A DNA stretch of 64,000 bases, taken from NCBI RefSeq assembly GCF_964026455.1, contig NZ_OZ032152.1:434001-498000 (forward strand), written 5' to 3'. Made by a program: the position numbers and the translations under genes. This stretch comes from Rickettsia endosymbiont of Lasioglossum villosulum. Its GTDB lineage: Bacteria > Pseudomonadota > Alphaproteobacteria > Rickettsiales > Rickettsiaceae. This document shows positions 17,237 to 25,910 of the stretch, one piece after another. The notes under the pieces were generated by a model, which was not told where the DNA came from, made no database searches, and worked only from the letters and a program-made list of their open reading frames with translations. Each line of letters starts with the position of its first letter. The stretch's first letter is position 1.

Positions 17237-18016
17237 ATGATGCTAAAATTTTTAAAGTATTATTTTTATATAATACTATTATTAAGTACAAAATCTATGG
17301 CATCGCTAAATCCAGAAGCAGAACAATATATATCAAGCATGCTTAATAAACATGTACCATATCAGGTAAGTGTTCTTAACAATAATTTTATTATCAATAA
17401 TGTTAACGCTTATCCTCCTGGAAAATTAACGGCCATGTTTGCAAAATTTTTAATAGACAACAATTTAGTAAAAAATAAGGTGTTTGCAGATATAGGATCT
17501 GGATGCTTTGCCTTAGGTATAATAGCTGCAAAGAACGGGGCTCATACAATTATTGGTAGTGATATAAGTGAACATGCAATACAATGTGCAAAAGATAATT
17601 TGATACTTCATGGTATTACAAACAATATGTATTTATTTAATGGAGAAGGTGTATTACCGTTGTTACCAAAATTTCTCGGTAAGATAGATATACTTGTCTC
17701 AGGGGTGCCTTGGGATAATTTATCTAAAAATGAATTTAACGGTATAATACCTGCAAGACAATCAATCAGCCGAGCTTTTTATGATGTTGATAATGCACTC
17801 ATAAAAGATATTATGTTGCAAGGTTTTAATTTATTATCAAATCAAGGAAGAATATTTATTACTTCATCACTAAGAAAAATTCAACGAATAGAGCAATTAT
17901 GCTCAGAGTATCAACTGAATTGTAAGATACTTAAAAGCGAGGATATACACAATGATGGTAACACACATTATATATTAGAAATAACTCGTATAAAATATTT
18001 AACTGATAGTAGTTGA
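17237..18016 (+). CDS. SAM-dependent methyltransferase with an N-terminal signal peptide
   Basis: The 259-residue protein begins with a hydrophobic export-type segment (about 4-22, ending in KSMA), unusual for a methyltransferase. The Rossmann core follows: motif I FADIGSGCFALG (83-94), acidic D109 after strand 2, and SGVPWD (155-160) where N6/N5 enzymes carry NPPY. It resembles the PrmA/HemK-like small-molecule or protein methyltransferase group. AGGGAG precedes the ATG. Export into the periplasm or host is an inference from the leader; the substrate is unknown. Confidence 0.7.
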   Translation: MMLKFLKYYFYIILLLSTKSMASLNPEAEQYISSMLNKHVPYQVSVLNNNFIINNVNAYPPGKLTAMFAKFLIDNNLVKNKVFADIGSGCFALGIIAAKNGAHTIIGSDISEHAIQCAKDNLILHGITNNMYLFNGEGVLPLLPKFLGKIDILVSGVPWDNLSKNEFNGIIPARQSISRAFYDVDNALIKDIMLQGFNLLSNQGRIFITSSLRKIQRIEQLCSEYQLNCKILKSEDIHNDGNTHYILEITRIKYLTDSS

Positions 18017-18081
18017 TACGGAATGTGGTAAAAGTTGTTGACAGTCAAAAATTGTATTAATTGACATTGTAGAAGTCAAGA

Positions 18082-19576
18082 CGGGCTGTTGAAAAAATCA
18101 ATAAGGTTGCAAATACTTTAATATTTTTTTATCTTTAATAGCAGTAGATAAAAAAACCAAAAAATAATTTTAAGTATCCGTTTAAAATTTTGTACTATCG
18201 CAATCATCAGTATTTGAATCTGTGTTTTCTGTACACTTCTAAATTTTGCTCCTCGTAAACCATGATTCTCCTTAGCTTCACCAAATAGACCTTCTATTTT
18301 CCACTTTCTCTCAATTAGTTTTTTCTTAAAATCAATTCTATTCTGTCTGACCTTTACCTCATCTATTTCATCCTGATAAGGATTACGATAAATAAATCGT
18401 CCTCTATTACTATAATTATCAGAAATACAACCTGATTTTAGAGAGCAATTTTTACAATGCCCTCCTGTAATACGATAACGTTTTATTTGTTTTTTATCTA
18501 ATTTATCATACAGATAAAGATAATGTCCCTGTGGACACTTATATCTATCCTGTTCTCTATCATATTGAAATTCCCCCCTACTTATTTTTCCTTCACCAAG
18601 ATTATCTACATGTAAAGGTATATAAGTTGTAATTCCAAGTAATTTAAAATATCCATAGGTTGGACCTCTACCATAACCTTTGTCTGCTATCCATTCTTTT
18701 ACTCTAAAAGAAAAATTATTTAATATATTCCAAACTCTACTTGGAAGTACAATACACTCATGTTGTGATCCTGTACTTACATAACAATCTATTATAATAC
18801 GTGAATCTGAATCAATTGAGTAGTGGGTCTTATAACATAGCTTTTTATAACCATTAGTTCTTGATACAAGACTACAATCAGGATCTGTCCTACTGACATG
18901 AGTTTGATTAGATATTTTCCTTACTTTTTTCCCTTCTCGGAAATCATGATAACGACGTTCATATTTTTTTAATTCTCTCTTTTGTGAATCACCTTGATCT
19001 TTTCTTAATATTAGGCTATTCATAGAGGTATTAGATTCAACTAAAGAGGCATCTGAAATAATTGTTTCTCCTTTTATAATATCTAGTTCATACCATTGCT
19101 TAATCAAGCTTATAAATATTTCTTGAAATAGTTCTACCCCAAATCTATCTCTTATCCTACTTAATGATGAATGATCCGGTACTTTATCCTCTAAACTTAA
19201 ACCACAAAACCACCTATATGCTATATTTAACTGAATTTCTTTACATAATCGTCTATTTGACTTTATACCATATAAGTAACTTATTATTTGCATCCTAAAA
19301 AATAATACAGGATCAATTGATGGACGTCCGTAATTAGCACAATAACGATTCTTAGTTATTTCATAGATAAAAGAAAACTCTAATTCTTTAGCTTCATGAA
19401 TCCTCACTAATAAATGATCATTAGGTATCATGTGCCTTAAGCTAAGGCTATTACATCTCACACTTTGATCAAGCTTATAACCCTGCATCTTTACACCTTC
19501 ATTTAAGCATAAAAATACAGCTTATTCCTTAGATTAACTCTTTTCTACTTCTTTTTATAACTTTTTCAACAGCCCG
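18082..19576 (-). mobile_element. IS1182-family insertion sequence, copy 2 (inverted)
   Basis: The 1,495-bp copy, in opposite orientation to the one at 10106, has the same terminal repeats (CGGGCTGTTGAAAAA and complement). No matching target duplication is visible at its flanks (TCAAGA left, TCTCAA right), which suits recombination between copies. The inverted pair could drive inversion of 11601-18081. Confidence 0.9.
18118..19488 (-). CDS. IS1182-family transposase, copy 2
   Basis: This 456-residue DDE transposase is identical to copy 1 except for two visible substitutions (Thr for Ala in VESNTSMNS, Leu for Pro in YLYLYDK). It is intact. The near-identity shows recent duplication and makes the pair a good substrate for homologous recombination. 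Confidence 0.92.
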   Translation of the reverse strand: MQGYKLDQSVRCNSLSLRHMIPNDHLLVRIHEAKELEFSFIYEITKNRYCANYGRPSIDPVLFFRMQIISYLYGIKSNRRLCKEIQLNIAYRWFCGLSLEDKVPDHSSLSRIRDRFGVELFQEIFISLIKQWYELDIIKGETIISDASLVESNTSMNSLILRKDQGDSQKRELKKYERRYHDFREGKKVRKISNQTHVSRTDPDCSLVSRTNGYKKLCYKTHYSIDSDSRIIIDCYVSTGSQHECIVLPSRVWNILNNFSFRVKEWIADKGYGRGPTYGYFKLLGITTYIPLHVDNLGEGKISRGEFQYDREQDRYKCPQGHYLYLYDKLDKKQIKRYRITGGHCKNCSLKSGCISDNYSNRGRFIYRNPYQDEIDEVKVRQNRIDFKKKLIERKWKIEGLFGEAKENHGLRGAKFRSVQKTQIQILMIAIVQNFKRILKIIFWFFYLLLLKIKKY

Positions 19577-19639
19577 TCTCAACTATTACATATAGACTAT
19601 CTGGGTTTCAAACTTTCTTTTGTGATACATACTACCGCC

Positions 19640-19819
19640 CTAGACAAAAAGCATTATTGCATCATTTAAATTAGGCAACATAAGTGTTGATAAACTCATA
19701 ATTAGTGCACATGTCATCATCTTATCTAATGCCCATACTCGCCAAAAATATTTTTTCACACAATTGCTAGTCTCTTGCGACTGGTTAACCACCTTATTTG
19801 TATAATCTTTGCTTCTCAT
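19640..19819 (-). CDS. Small membrane-segment ORF (59 aa), unknown
   Basis: The frame starts MRSKDYTNKVVNQSQETSN and contains a hydrophobic stretch (MMTCALIMSLSTLML) before TAG. It is 20 bases downstream of the DUF1016 gene in the same direction and is followed by IS copy 2. It could be a small membrane protein or the truncated start of the next gene in the second tra cluster, where traU would be expected. I do not recognise it. Confidence 0.3.
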   Translation of the reverse strand: MRSKDYTNKVVNQSQETSNCVKKYFWRVWALDKMMTCALIMSLSTLMLPNLNDAIMLFV

Positions 19820-19839
19820 TATTTTACTACTTTATATTT

Positions 19840-20916
19840 TTATTCTTGATTCTTATATTCTTTAAAATTTAAATCTTTAGATAATTCTGCTTCTAACGCT
19901 TCTATGGTAGGAAGATCTGTTTTTATTTCCTCCGGTAGGTTTTCTGTTAATCTATATTCAGCTAAACCAATAGGTTTACTCATATCTCGTAATGTATATT
20001 CGGCTAATACATTATTTTTAGATTTACATAAAATTAGCCCAATAGTTGGGTTATCACTTGAATGCTTTAATAAATCATCTACTGCTGATAAATAAAAATT
20101 CATTTTTCCCGCATATTCCGGTTTAAAGTCCTTATTCTTTAGCTCAATCACTACAAAACAACGTAATTTTAAATGGTAAAATAATAAATCAATATAAAAA
20201 TCCTGATCTCCTACCTCTAAGTGATACTGTCGGCCTACAAATGCAAATCCTGCACCCAATTCTAATAAAAACTTTTCTACATGTTTTACTAATTCTTTTT
20301 CTACTTCTCGCTCATGTGCTTCATTACCTATATTCAAAAAATCAAAAATATATGGGTCTTTAAGTGTATGATAAGCTAAATCTGATTGTGGAGATGGTAA
20401 TGTATCTTGAAAATTTGTTATTGCCTTACCTTGACGCTTATGTAACGCAAGTTCGATTTGCATAACCATAATATTGCGTGACCAACCATACTCTATTGCC
20501 TGGTGTATATAAAATAATCTAGTGCGTTTATCCGATATTTTGTCTAATAGAGTCACATTATGATACCACGTTAATTGTGCAAGCACCTCTTGCACAAATT
20601 GAAAATCTTGATATTCTTCAGCAAAGCGTCGCATGTATTTTAAATTTCTACTACTAAAACCTTTCATTTCAGGAAAAGCTGAGTGTAAATCTTGACTTAA
20701 ATTATCTATTACTTTAGAACCCCAGCCATATCTCTTTTGACGATCTAAAATCTCAGTACCAATATAATGGTAAAGTGTTGTTAGCTCCGTGTTAACTGCT
20801 CTAGCCGCTCTCAATCTGCTTGTAGCAACTCGATTCTTTAATTTCTCTAAAAACTCTGCATATCCTTGAATATTAATGCTAGTACCATCACTCCCACTAT
20901 ATTGCTTTATTACCAT
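19840..20916 (-). CDS. DUF1016 (YhcG-type) PD-(D/E)XK nuclease
   Basis: The 358-residue protein has the N-terminal DUF1016 helical domain (about 15-165, with RYGWGSKVIDNLSQDLHSAF and GFSSRNLKYMRRFAEEY) and a C-terminal nuclease domain with Asp243 in DFYIDLLFYH and Glu258-x-Lys260 in VVIELKNKD, the full PD-(D/E)XK set. Family members are frequent in mobile elements and defence islands and are thought to act on DNA. It looks intact. It follows a traW gene and a pair of hairpins, so it may be cargo of the second conjugation cluster. Confidence 0.85.
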   Translation of the reverse strand: MVIKQYSGSDGTSINIQGYAEFLEKLKNRVATSRLRAARAVNTELTTLYHYIGTEILDRQKRYGWGSKVIDNLSQDLHSAFPEMKGFSSRNLKYMRRFAEEYQDFQFVQEVLAQLTWYHNVTLLDKISDKRTRLFYIHQAIEYGWSRNIMVMQIELALHKRQGKAITNFQDTLPSPQSDLAYHTLKDPYIFDFLNIGNEAHEREVEKELVKHVEKFLLELGAGFAFVGRQYHLEVGDQDFYIDLLFYHLKLRCFVVIELKNKDFKPEYAGKMNFYLSAVDDLLKHSSDNPTIGLILCKSKNNVLAEYTLRDMSKPIGLAEYRLTENLPEEIKTDLPTIEALEAELSKDLNFKEYKNQE

Positions 20917-20983
20917 GATTACCTTATTACCTCGCTTTAAATTCTTCTTGACTTGTTGCTATTATTACTTTTAACTTATTTAT

Positions 20984-21081
20984 GTTAGTAGGTTTCCTGC
21001 TCTTCTTCTTGTCACCTACTAACGTTATTCTTTATGACTCTTGCTGCTGGAGGCGTTCTTTTTTCTATTCGTCGCCAGCAG
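20984..21081. promoter_or_regulatory. Tandem hairpins between traW copy 2 and DUF1016
   Basis: Two inverted repeats lie back to back: a perfect 10-bp stem GTTAGTAGGT/ACCTACTAAC (20984-20993, 21014-21023) and a 7-bp stem CTGCTGG/CCAGCAG (21044-21050, 21075-21081). They lie in the 180-bp gap between two minus-strand genes. A transcription terminator or attenuator after traW is the simplest reading; neither stem has a long U-run on the transcript side. Confidence 0.5.
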
Positions 21082-21097
21082 TTATTTTACGTCTAAT

Positions 21098-21763
21098 CTA
21101 AATCTTGATTTCAGATATCTTAAGCCTCTTGCCGTCTTGTACCACTATCGCCGGAACTTGCTCAATACCAAACTTATTCGTTAACTCACCTGCCTGATCA
21201 AAATATAATGTTCTACCTATATCCTCTTGTAACTCCAGTATTTTTCCACCTACAAGAATTATCATTTCTAAATTATTATATTCTTCTTGGCGTTCTTGTG
21301 TAACTATCATCTGCGTATTATTTTGTTCTGCACCATCTAATCGCTGCTTAAGCCACTCCATTTGCTCCTGACTTCTTCCATCGATGAATATTAGCTCGCG
21401 ATCAAACACCATGTGATCTAGAGGATTCACTTTTGTACCTGCCTTATGTAATATCTTGCCGTCAGATAATTTTATATCCTTTGTTAAGGTAAAACTTGGA
21501 TCATACCAAAACTCCCTTGGCTTACTTGTAGCTCTTATGCCAACAACAGGTGCTGGCTCTAATACCTGACGTCTTGCTGTTCGTAGCATCTCTTCTTGAT
21601 GTTGCTGCAAATCAAGCGTCGATAAACGATTCTTAATCATGCTGACAAACCCTTCCTCTACTACCTCGTATGTTGCACCTTGCTTTCCTGGATCCATAGC
21701 ATGGGCATCAATAATAAATATTACTTTACAAATTATTAGTATTTTAAATGTTAATTTAATCAT
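21098..21763 (-). CDS. traW: F-type conjugation protein TraW, copy 2
   Basis: A 221-residue TraW with signal peptide (about 1-22, ending in DAHA) and the core motifs FWYDPSFTLTKDIKLSDG, AGTKVNPLDHM, LIFIDGRSQEQMEWLKQR and LYFDQAGELTNKFGIEQVPA. It is clearly diverged from the copy at 7719. It overlaps trbI by one base (TAATG) in the order traC-trbI-traW, which is the F plasmid order, so it belongs to a different conjugation lineage than the main operon. Confidence 0.85.
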   Translation of the reverse strand: MIKLTFKILIICKVIFIIDAHAMDPGKQGATYEVVEEGFVSMIKNRLSTLDLQQHQEEMLRTARRQVLEPAPVVGIRATSKPREFWYDPSFTLTKDIKLSDGKILHKAGTKVNPLDHMVFDRELIFIDGRSQEQMEWLKQRLDGAEQNNTQMIVTQERQEEYNNLEMIILVGGKILELQEDIGRTLYFDQAGELTNKFGIEQVPAIVVQDGKRLKISEIKI

Positions 21764-22221
21764 TATATACTACTATTTATGACATTTAATTGATGCATTA
21801 CTTTTTCATATACTATTTTACTAATAGATTTAGCATTTCTCCCTTCCACATAATTATCTCCTACAAATATCACACGGTGATATTTATCCTCATAATTAAT
21901 CGCTTCTCTCCGAATTAAACTGATTGCCTTATTAATCTCTCCAAAAAACATCCTGCCCGCAGGATCTTGGCTCTGTTCAAGTCTTGCTTTTTCTAAATCC
22001 ATTATCTCACTGCGTGATACATATAATATTTGCATTTTATCTTGGTAATTAGAGAGCATTTGCGATCCAAGATGTCCACAACAACACCCAATTAGAAATA
22101 TTAACAATATTATCATAAGTCTTGTCACATTCACTTGATGCTTATTTACTGTAATATTATTTACAGCCTCCACCTGAAGTGATGTCTTAGACTCGTTATT
22201 TGATATCTGATTCTGATTCAT
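21763..22221 (-). CDS. trbI: TrbI-like F-type conjugation protein
   Basis: The 152-residue protein has one membrane helix (about 49-68, ending in a GCCCGHLG cluster) and a C-terminal domain with YEDKYHRVIFVGDNYVEGRNAKSISKIVYEKVM. Position (ATGA overlap with traC, one-base overlap with traW), size and topology match TrbI, an inner-membrane protein affecting pilus retraction in F. The main operon in this window has no trbI. Confidence 0.65.
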   Translation of the reverse strand: MNQNQISNNESKTSLQVEAVNNITVNKHQVNVTRLMIILLIFLIGCCCGHLGSQMLSNYQDKMQILYVSRSEIMDLEKARLEQSQDPAGRMFFGEINKAISLIRREAINYEDKYHRVIFVGDNYVEGRNAKSISKIVYEKVMHQLNVINSSI

Positions 22222-23964
22222 ATTAGAATTATCTCCTCTCTGCCGCTTTTTGGCTCTATACTTTTATGATCCACTTTAAATGCTGGTAGTTTCTTGCCCT
22301 TTCTTTTGATAAGCTCTCTAATTGCCGTATCCTTATCTATTCCATTATTCTTGCATTGATGCAAAAAGCCATAATCCTCACTCTCCGTCGAATACAAGCA
22401 CTCGCTATACGGATCTACCACTAATCTTCCTACAACACGTAAGTTACTGCCCATGATCATAATCTCAGAATATTTATTTTCCGGATCTTTGGTAATAGTC
22501 TCGATTAATGCCGCACAGTTCTTAAATTTCTCAGAATGTCTCATCTGACCAATCCCAGCTGGTTCTTGACGCAGCACTGCCGTCCAGCTACTGTTATTTA
22601 AAATTGCTTGATGCTTCGGTCCGTTATCTAAATCTTTGTACTCTTGTACGCAGGTGATTAAACTCCCACCGTATTTTCTGACAGTTCTTGCAAATGCTTC
22701 TAAAAAACCTACGCTATGATCTATAATTCTCCATGCTTCATCAACAATTAATACAAATCTCTTATACTTCTATCCCCACATAAAAATTGCATTGTTATTT
22801 GCATTAATATTATGCCCAAAATGACTGACAAGAATACCTCATCACCTTTAACTTCTTCAAATTCAAATACAGTTAAAGGTGAATTGAATTTAGCATTCTT
22901 TCCTTGCCTAAAATACCTGCCATGAACTCCACTCGATGTATATGGATATAGAGATATTGCAAGATCTCTTCCCATACCATTTTCCATCTCTTCTAGAACC
23001 CCCGCATATTTATCTAAGTTTAGCGTATCCCCGTATTGCTTTATCCCTTCATTTAATCCCTTTTCAATTATAGCTTCTTTTGTGTTATCTCCGCTCACAC
23101 CGCACATTGTAGCTATAGTAGTTTTTGCATAAATAATCGCATCCTTGGTTACAAAATGCTCTCCAATCTTTAAAACCTCAATAGTCTCATTCTCGGCGAC
23201 CTCTTTTGCCTTATTATTTTCCAAGAATAATATTTCTAATCCTTCAGCAGTTAAACCGGTACGCTGCATAATCTCATCTTTGCTTTTACCTTCTCGCTTT
23301 AGCTTCTGAGCTTCTAAATAAACAGCTCCGCTACCTATAATCCCATGAAACGGATTAAGTGATAGATCATTTAATGCATTAAATCTTAAGAACTCACTAT
23401 TATCCATAGCCTCAGCAATATTTTGGTAAGACGATCCTATATCTAGCACAAATACTTGTACATTTTGCGACACTAAACTAGTAGCGAGTTCCTGCAAAAA
23501 AAATGACTTCCCACTGCCTGACGGTGCCATCACGCATACATTATAGTTACCGGCACCTCCTACCCTATAAAATGGATTCCAGTTAAACATCTCACCTTTG
23601 TGACCAAGTAGTAATACACCGCTTCTATTAATACCTTTCCATTCTCCATGAATAGGTAATTTAGCAACTACCTCACTTGCAGGAACGTTTTTTACTAATT
23701 GAAAGAATTTTAAAGACTTCCAAAAAACTGCTTGCTGCATTGGCAGTATTGATAATAAACCAACAAGATGCAATTTATCGTTTCTAGCTAGTTGAAAATC
23801 TAAACTATTATAATGGCTCAGCAGTTTCTCTTCTGCTATTTCCACTCCATTTTTTGTAGTTGTGATAAATATTTGCAAATTCTCAGTTAAAAATCTCTCA
23901 CCATTCTTATTGCGATCAATTAATACTTTCCACCACTTCGCTTCATTCTGTAAACTAATGTCAT
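22218..23964 (-). pseudogene. traC: TraC (VirB4-like) C-terminal two-thirds, frameshifted
   Basis: The reverse strand encodes the TraC segment with GEWKGINRSGVLLLGHKGE and Walker A APSGSGKS, then breaks near 22760 after CGDRS. The frame continues one register over as RFVLIVDEAWRIIDH (Walker B) to EEIILI at 22218. The N-terminal third is missing because a 141-bp MITE-like element abuts at 23965; the first codons of the longest frame actually come from that element. Truncation plus frameshift makes it non-functional. It is diverged from the intact traC at 5185. Confidence 0.85.
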
Positions 23965-24105
23965 CGGACTGTTGAAAAAGTGCTTTATACCTAATCCTTT
24001 CTATGTAATAACTTAAAATTTTACTAAATAAACGCATTTTAGCGTAAACTAAGAGTTTATATTTTGTAATATATTTAAATCATTGTAGACTTTTTCAACA
24101 GCCCG
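23965..24105. mobile_element. IS1182-related MITE-like element (141 bp)
   Basis: The left end CGGACTGTTGAAAAAGT and the complement of the right end, CGGGCTGTTGAAAAAGT, form 17-bp terminal inverted repeats with one mismatch. They match the ends of the two IS1182 copies, but the interior is unrelated and non-coding. It could be mobilised by the IS1182 transposase. Its right end is followed by TATT and the body of traN. Confidence 0.75.
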
Positions 24106-24118
24106 TATTAATATTATT

Positions 24119-25906
24119 ATGTTAGTTACTTTAGTGATGAATGCAATCAGTTCTTACTCTGCTACTATGGAGGATAGTTATAATAGTGCCAGACAGTATG
24201 AACACAGTATTAAGCTTGGTAATCCTAATCAAATGGGCAATAAGATAATATTTGATAAAGAGGTAAATATATCAAATTTAAGTAAAATGAATGATCAAGA
24301 CTTAACAAATCAAGGTAGTGTTATGCTAAATAACTCTGCACAAGGGCAATTACTGCAACAAAGTGAGCTGAAGAAAATAAATGCAATGCAAGAATATGAC
24401 CTTAATCCTGACAATCCCTTAATTAGTAATTCAGCTAAGATTGAGGCAGATCCATTAAAGCATACAGAAGGGACTGCACTTAATGTTAGTGAAAAAGTAT
24501 TCAAAACCAAAATTAATAAGAGTTGCTGTGAAGGGGCAGAATTTGAAATAGATATTATCAGGAATCTTATACTAGATGCTGAATTAATAGATAAATGGGG
24601 CGATTGGCAAGATAAAGCAATAGCATTTTCAGGTTCTGAGATAAGTAACAGTTATCGTCACTGGCTTTATCCTGTCTTTTGGAAAAAGAAAAGACATTTC
24701 GGTAAGCGTAAAACAATATACAGCATGCATATGCATAATAATCAAGCAATAATGCTTGATGTAAGAGCAGCAATTGCCGGTAAGTTAAATGTTTCTCTTG
24801 ATCATATTGATACATATATGGGCATTTCTTCTCAAGGAGAAGGAGCGTTAACTGAAGGCTGGGATAGAGATATAGTAAAATGGGATAGATATGTTTTTAC
24901 TTATAAATATCGTGATAAAATCAAGGAATTTAGAGAAAAAAGTGAATATTTCCAAATAGTAAATAAATCTTTAGAAGCTTTGCTTGAAGAACATGAATGC
25001 CATGAAATAAATCGCATATGTCTTGAAGCTGGTGATAAATTATTTTTTAATCAATATAATGTTAATCGTCCATGCTGGAGTGAGCAAATTAAATATCAAT
25101 GTAGTAGTGAGCCAAAATATGGGTGTGATCATTTAAAGAAGCAAGCTTGTGAACTTGCAAGGAGCAATTGCGTTAAGCAAGCTGCTAGTATTTGTTTGCA
25201 ATGGCACAAAGATTACATATGTATAGCCCAGAAAAAAGAGTTTAGCTCCTCTATAGCAGGATCAAAAATGTTTTGTTTAGGAGGGAATTGTCATACTGCA
25301 ACTATTGTGCCAAAGAATGATATTGCAAGTATTGGGCACCTTGCCATGCTAAATGAAATGAAAAAAGATATGCAGACAAATCCGATTTCAGTATTTAAAG
25401 GGCATGCCAGCAGTTGCCGCAAAGTAAATATTGGTAATTTTCTTAATTGTTGTTCTGGGTTTAAAGGCTGGGGCAAAGATTTAGGATTAAGTAGGTGTAA
25501 TGCAGAAGAAAAAGCCTTAGCCTTAAAAAAAGCAAAAGGTCAGTGCTACTATGTTGGTACATATTGTGCTAAGAAAGATAAAATATTTAAGACATGTATT
25601 ACTAAAAAATCTACTTATTGTTGTTTTAATTCAAAACTTGCAAGAGTATTTCAAGAACAAGGCAAAAAACAATTAGCTATTGGTTTTGGCACAGCACAAT
25701 ATGCTAATTGTAGGGGATTTACAGTAGAAGAGCTGCAAAGAATAGATTTTTCTAAGTTTGATTTAGAGGAGCTATTTAGTGATTTACTTGATCATGCTAA
25801 AAGTAAAATGAGTAAGAGTTTTCCACAGCAACTAAAAAACCAGATGCCTATAATGCAACAACAAAGGTCTAATAATAATTGTACTGATTCAAATTTATCT
25901 TATTAA
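24119..25906 (+). CDS. traN: Mating-pair stabilisation protein TraN (first codons displaced)
   Basis: From ATG 24119 the 595-residue protein begins LVTLVMNAISSYSA, the core of a signal peptide whose native first residues lie at 10091. The rest has the Cys-rich TraN character: CLEAGDKLFF...NRPCWSEQIKYQC, then KKQACELARSNC, FLNCCSGFKGWGKDLGLSRCNAEE and GTYCAKKDKIFKTC. TraN is an outer-membrane receptor-binding protein that stabilises mating pairs. No good ribosome binding site is left, so expression may be impaired. traF follows by 4 bases. Confidence 0.85.
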   Translation: MLVTLVMNAISSYSATMEDSYNSARQYEHSIKLGNPNQMGNKIIFDKEVNISNLSKMNDQDLTNQGSVMLNNSAQGQLLQQSELKKINAMQEYDLNPDNPLISNSAKIEADPLKHTEGTALNVSEKVFKTKINKSCCEGAEFEIDIIRNLILDAELIDKWGDWQDKAIAFSGSEISNSYRHWLYPVFWKKKRHFGKRKTIYSMHMHNNQAIMLDVRAAIAGKLNVSLDHIDTYMGISSQGEGALTEGWDRDIVKWDRYVFTYKYRDKIKEFREKSEYFQIVNKSLEALLEEHECHEINRICLEAGDKLFFNQYNVNRPCWSEQIKYQCSSEPKYGCDHLKKQACELARSNCVKQAASICLQWHKDYICIAQKKEFSSSIAGSKMFCLGGNCHTATIVPKNDIASIGHLAMLNEMKKDMQTNPISVFKGHASSCRKVNIGNFLNCCSGFKGWGKDLGLSRCNAEEKALALKKAKGQCYYVGTYCAKKDKIFKTCITKKSTYCCFNSKLARVFQEQGKKQLAIGFGTAQYANCRGFTVEELQRIDFSKFDLEELFSDLLDHAKSKMSKSFPQQLKNQMPIMQQQRSNNNCTDSNLSY

Positions 25907-25910
25907 AATA

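Noticed and set aside
21098..24037. The minus-strand tra block as a simple inverted duplication of the main operon
   Set aside because: Gene order (trbI between traC and traW) and strong divergence of TraC and TraW exclude a recent duplication.
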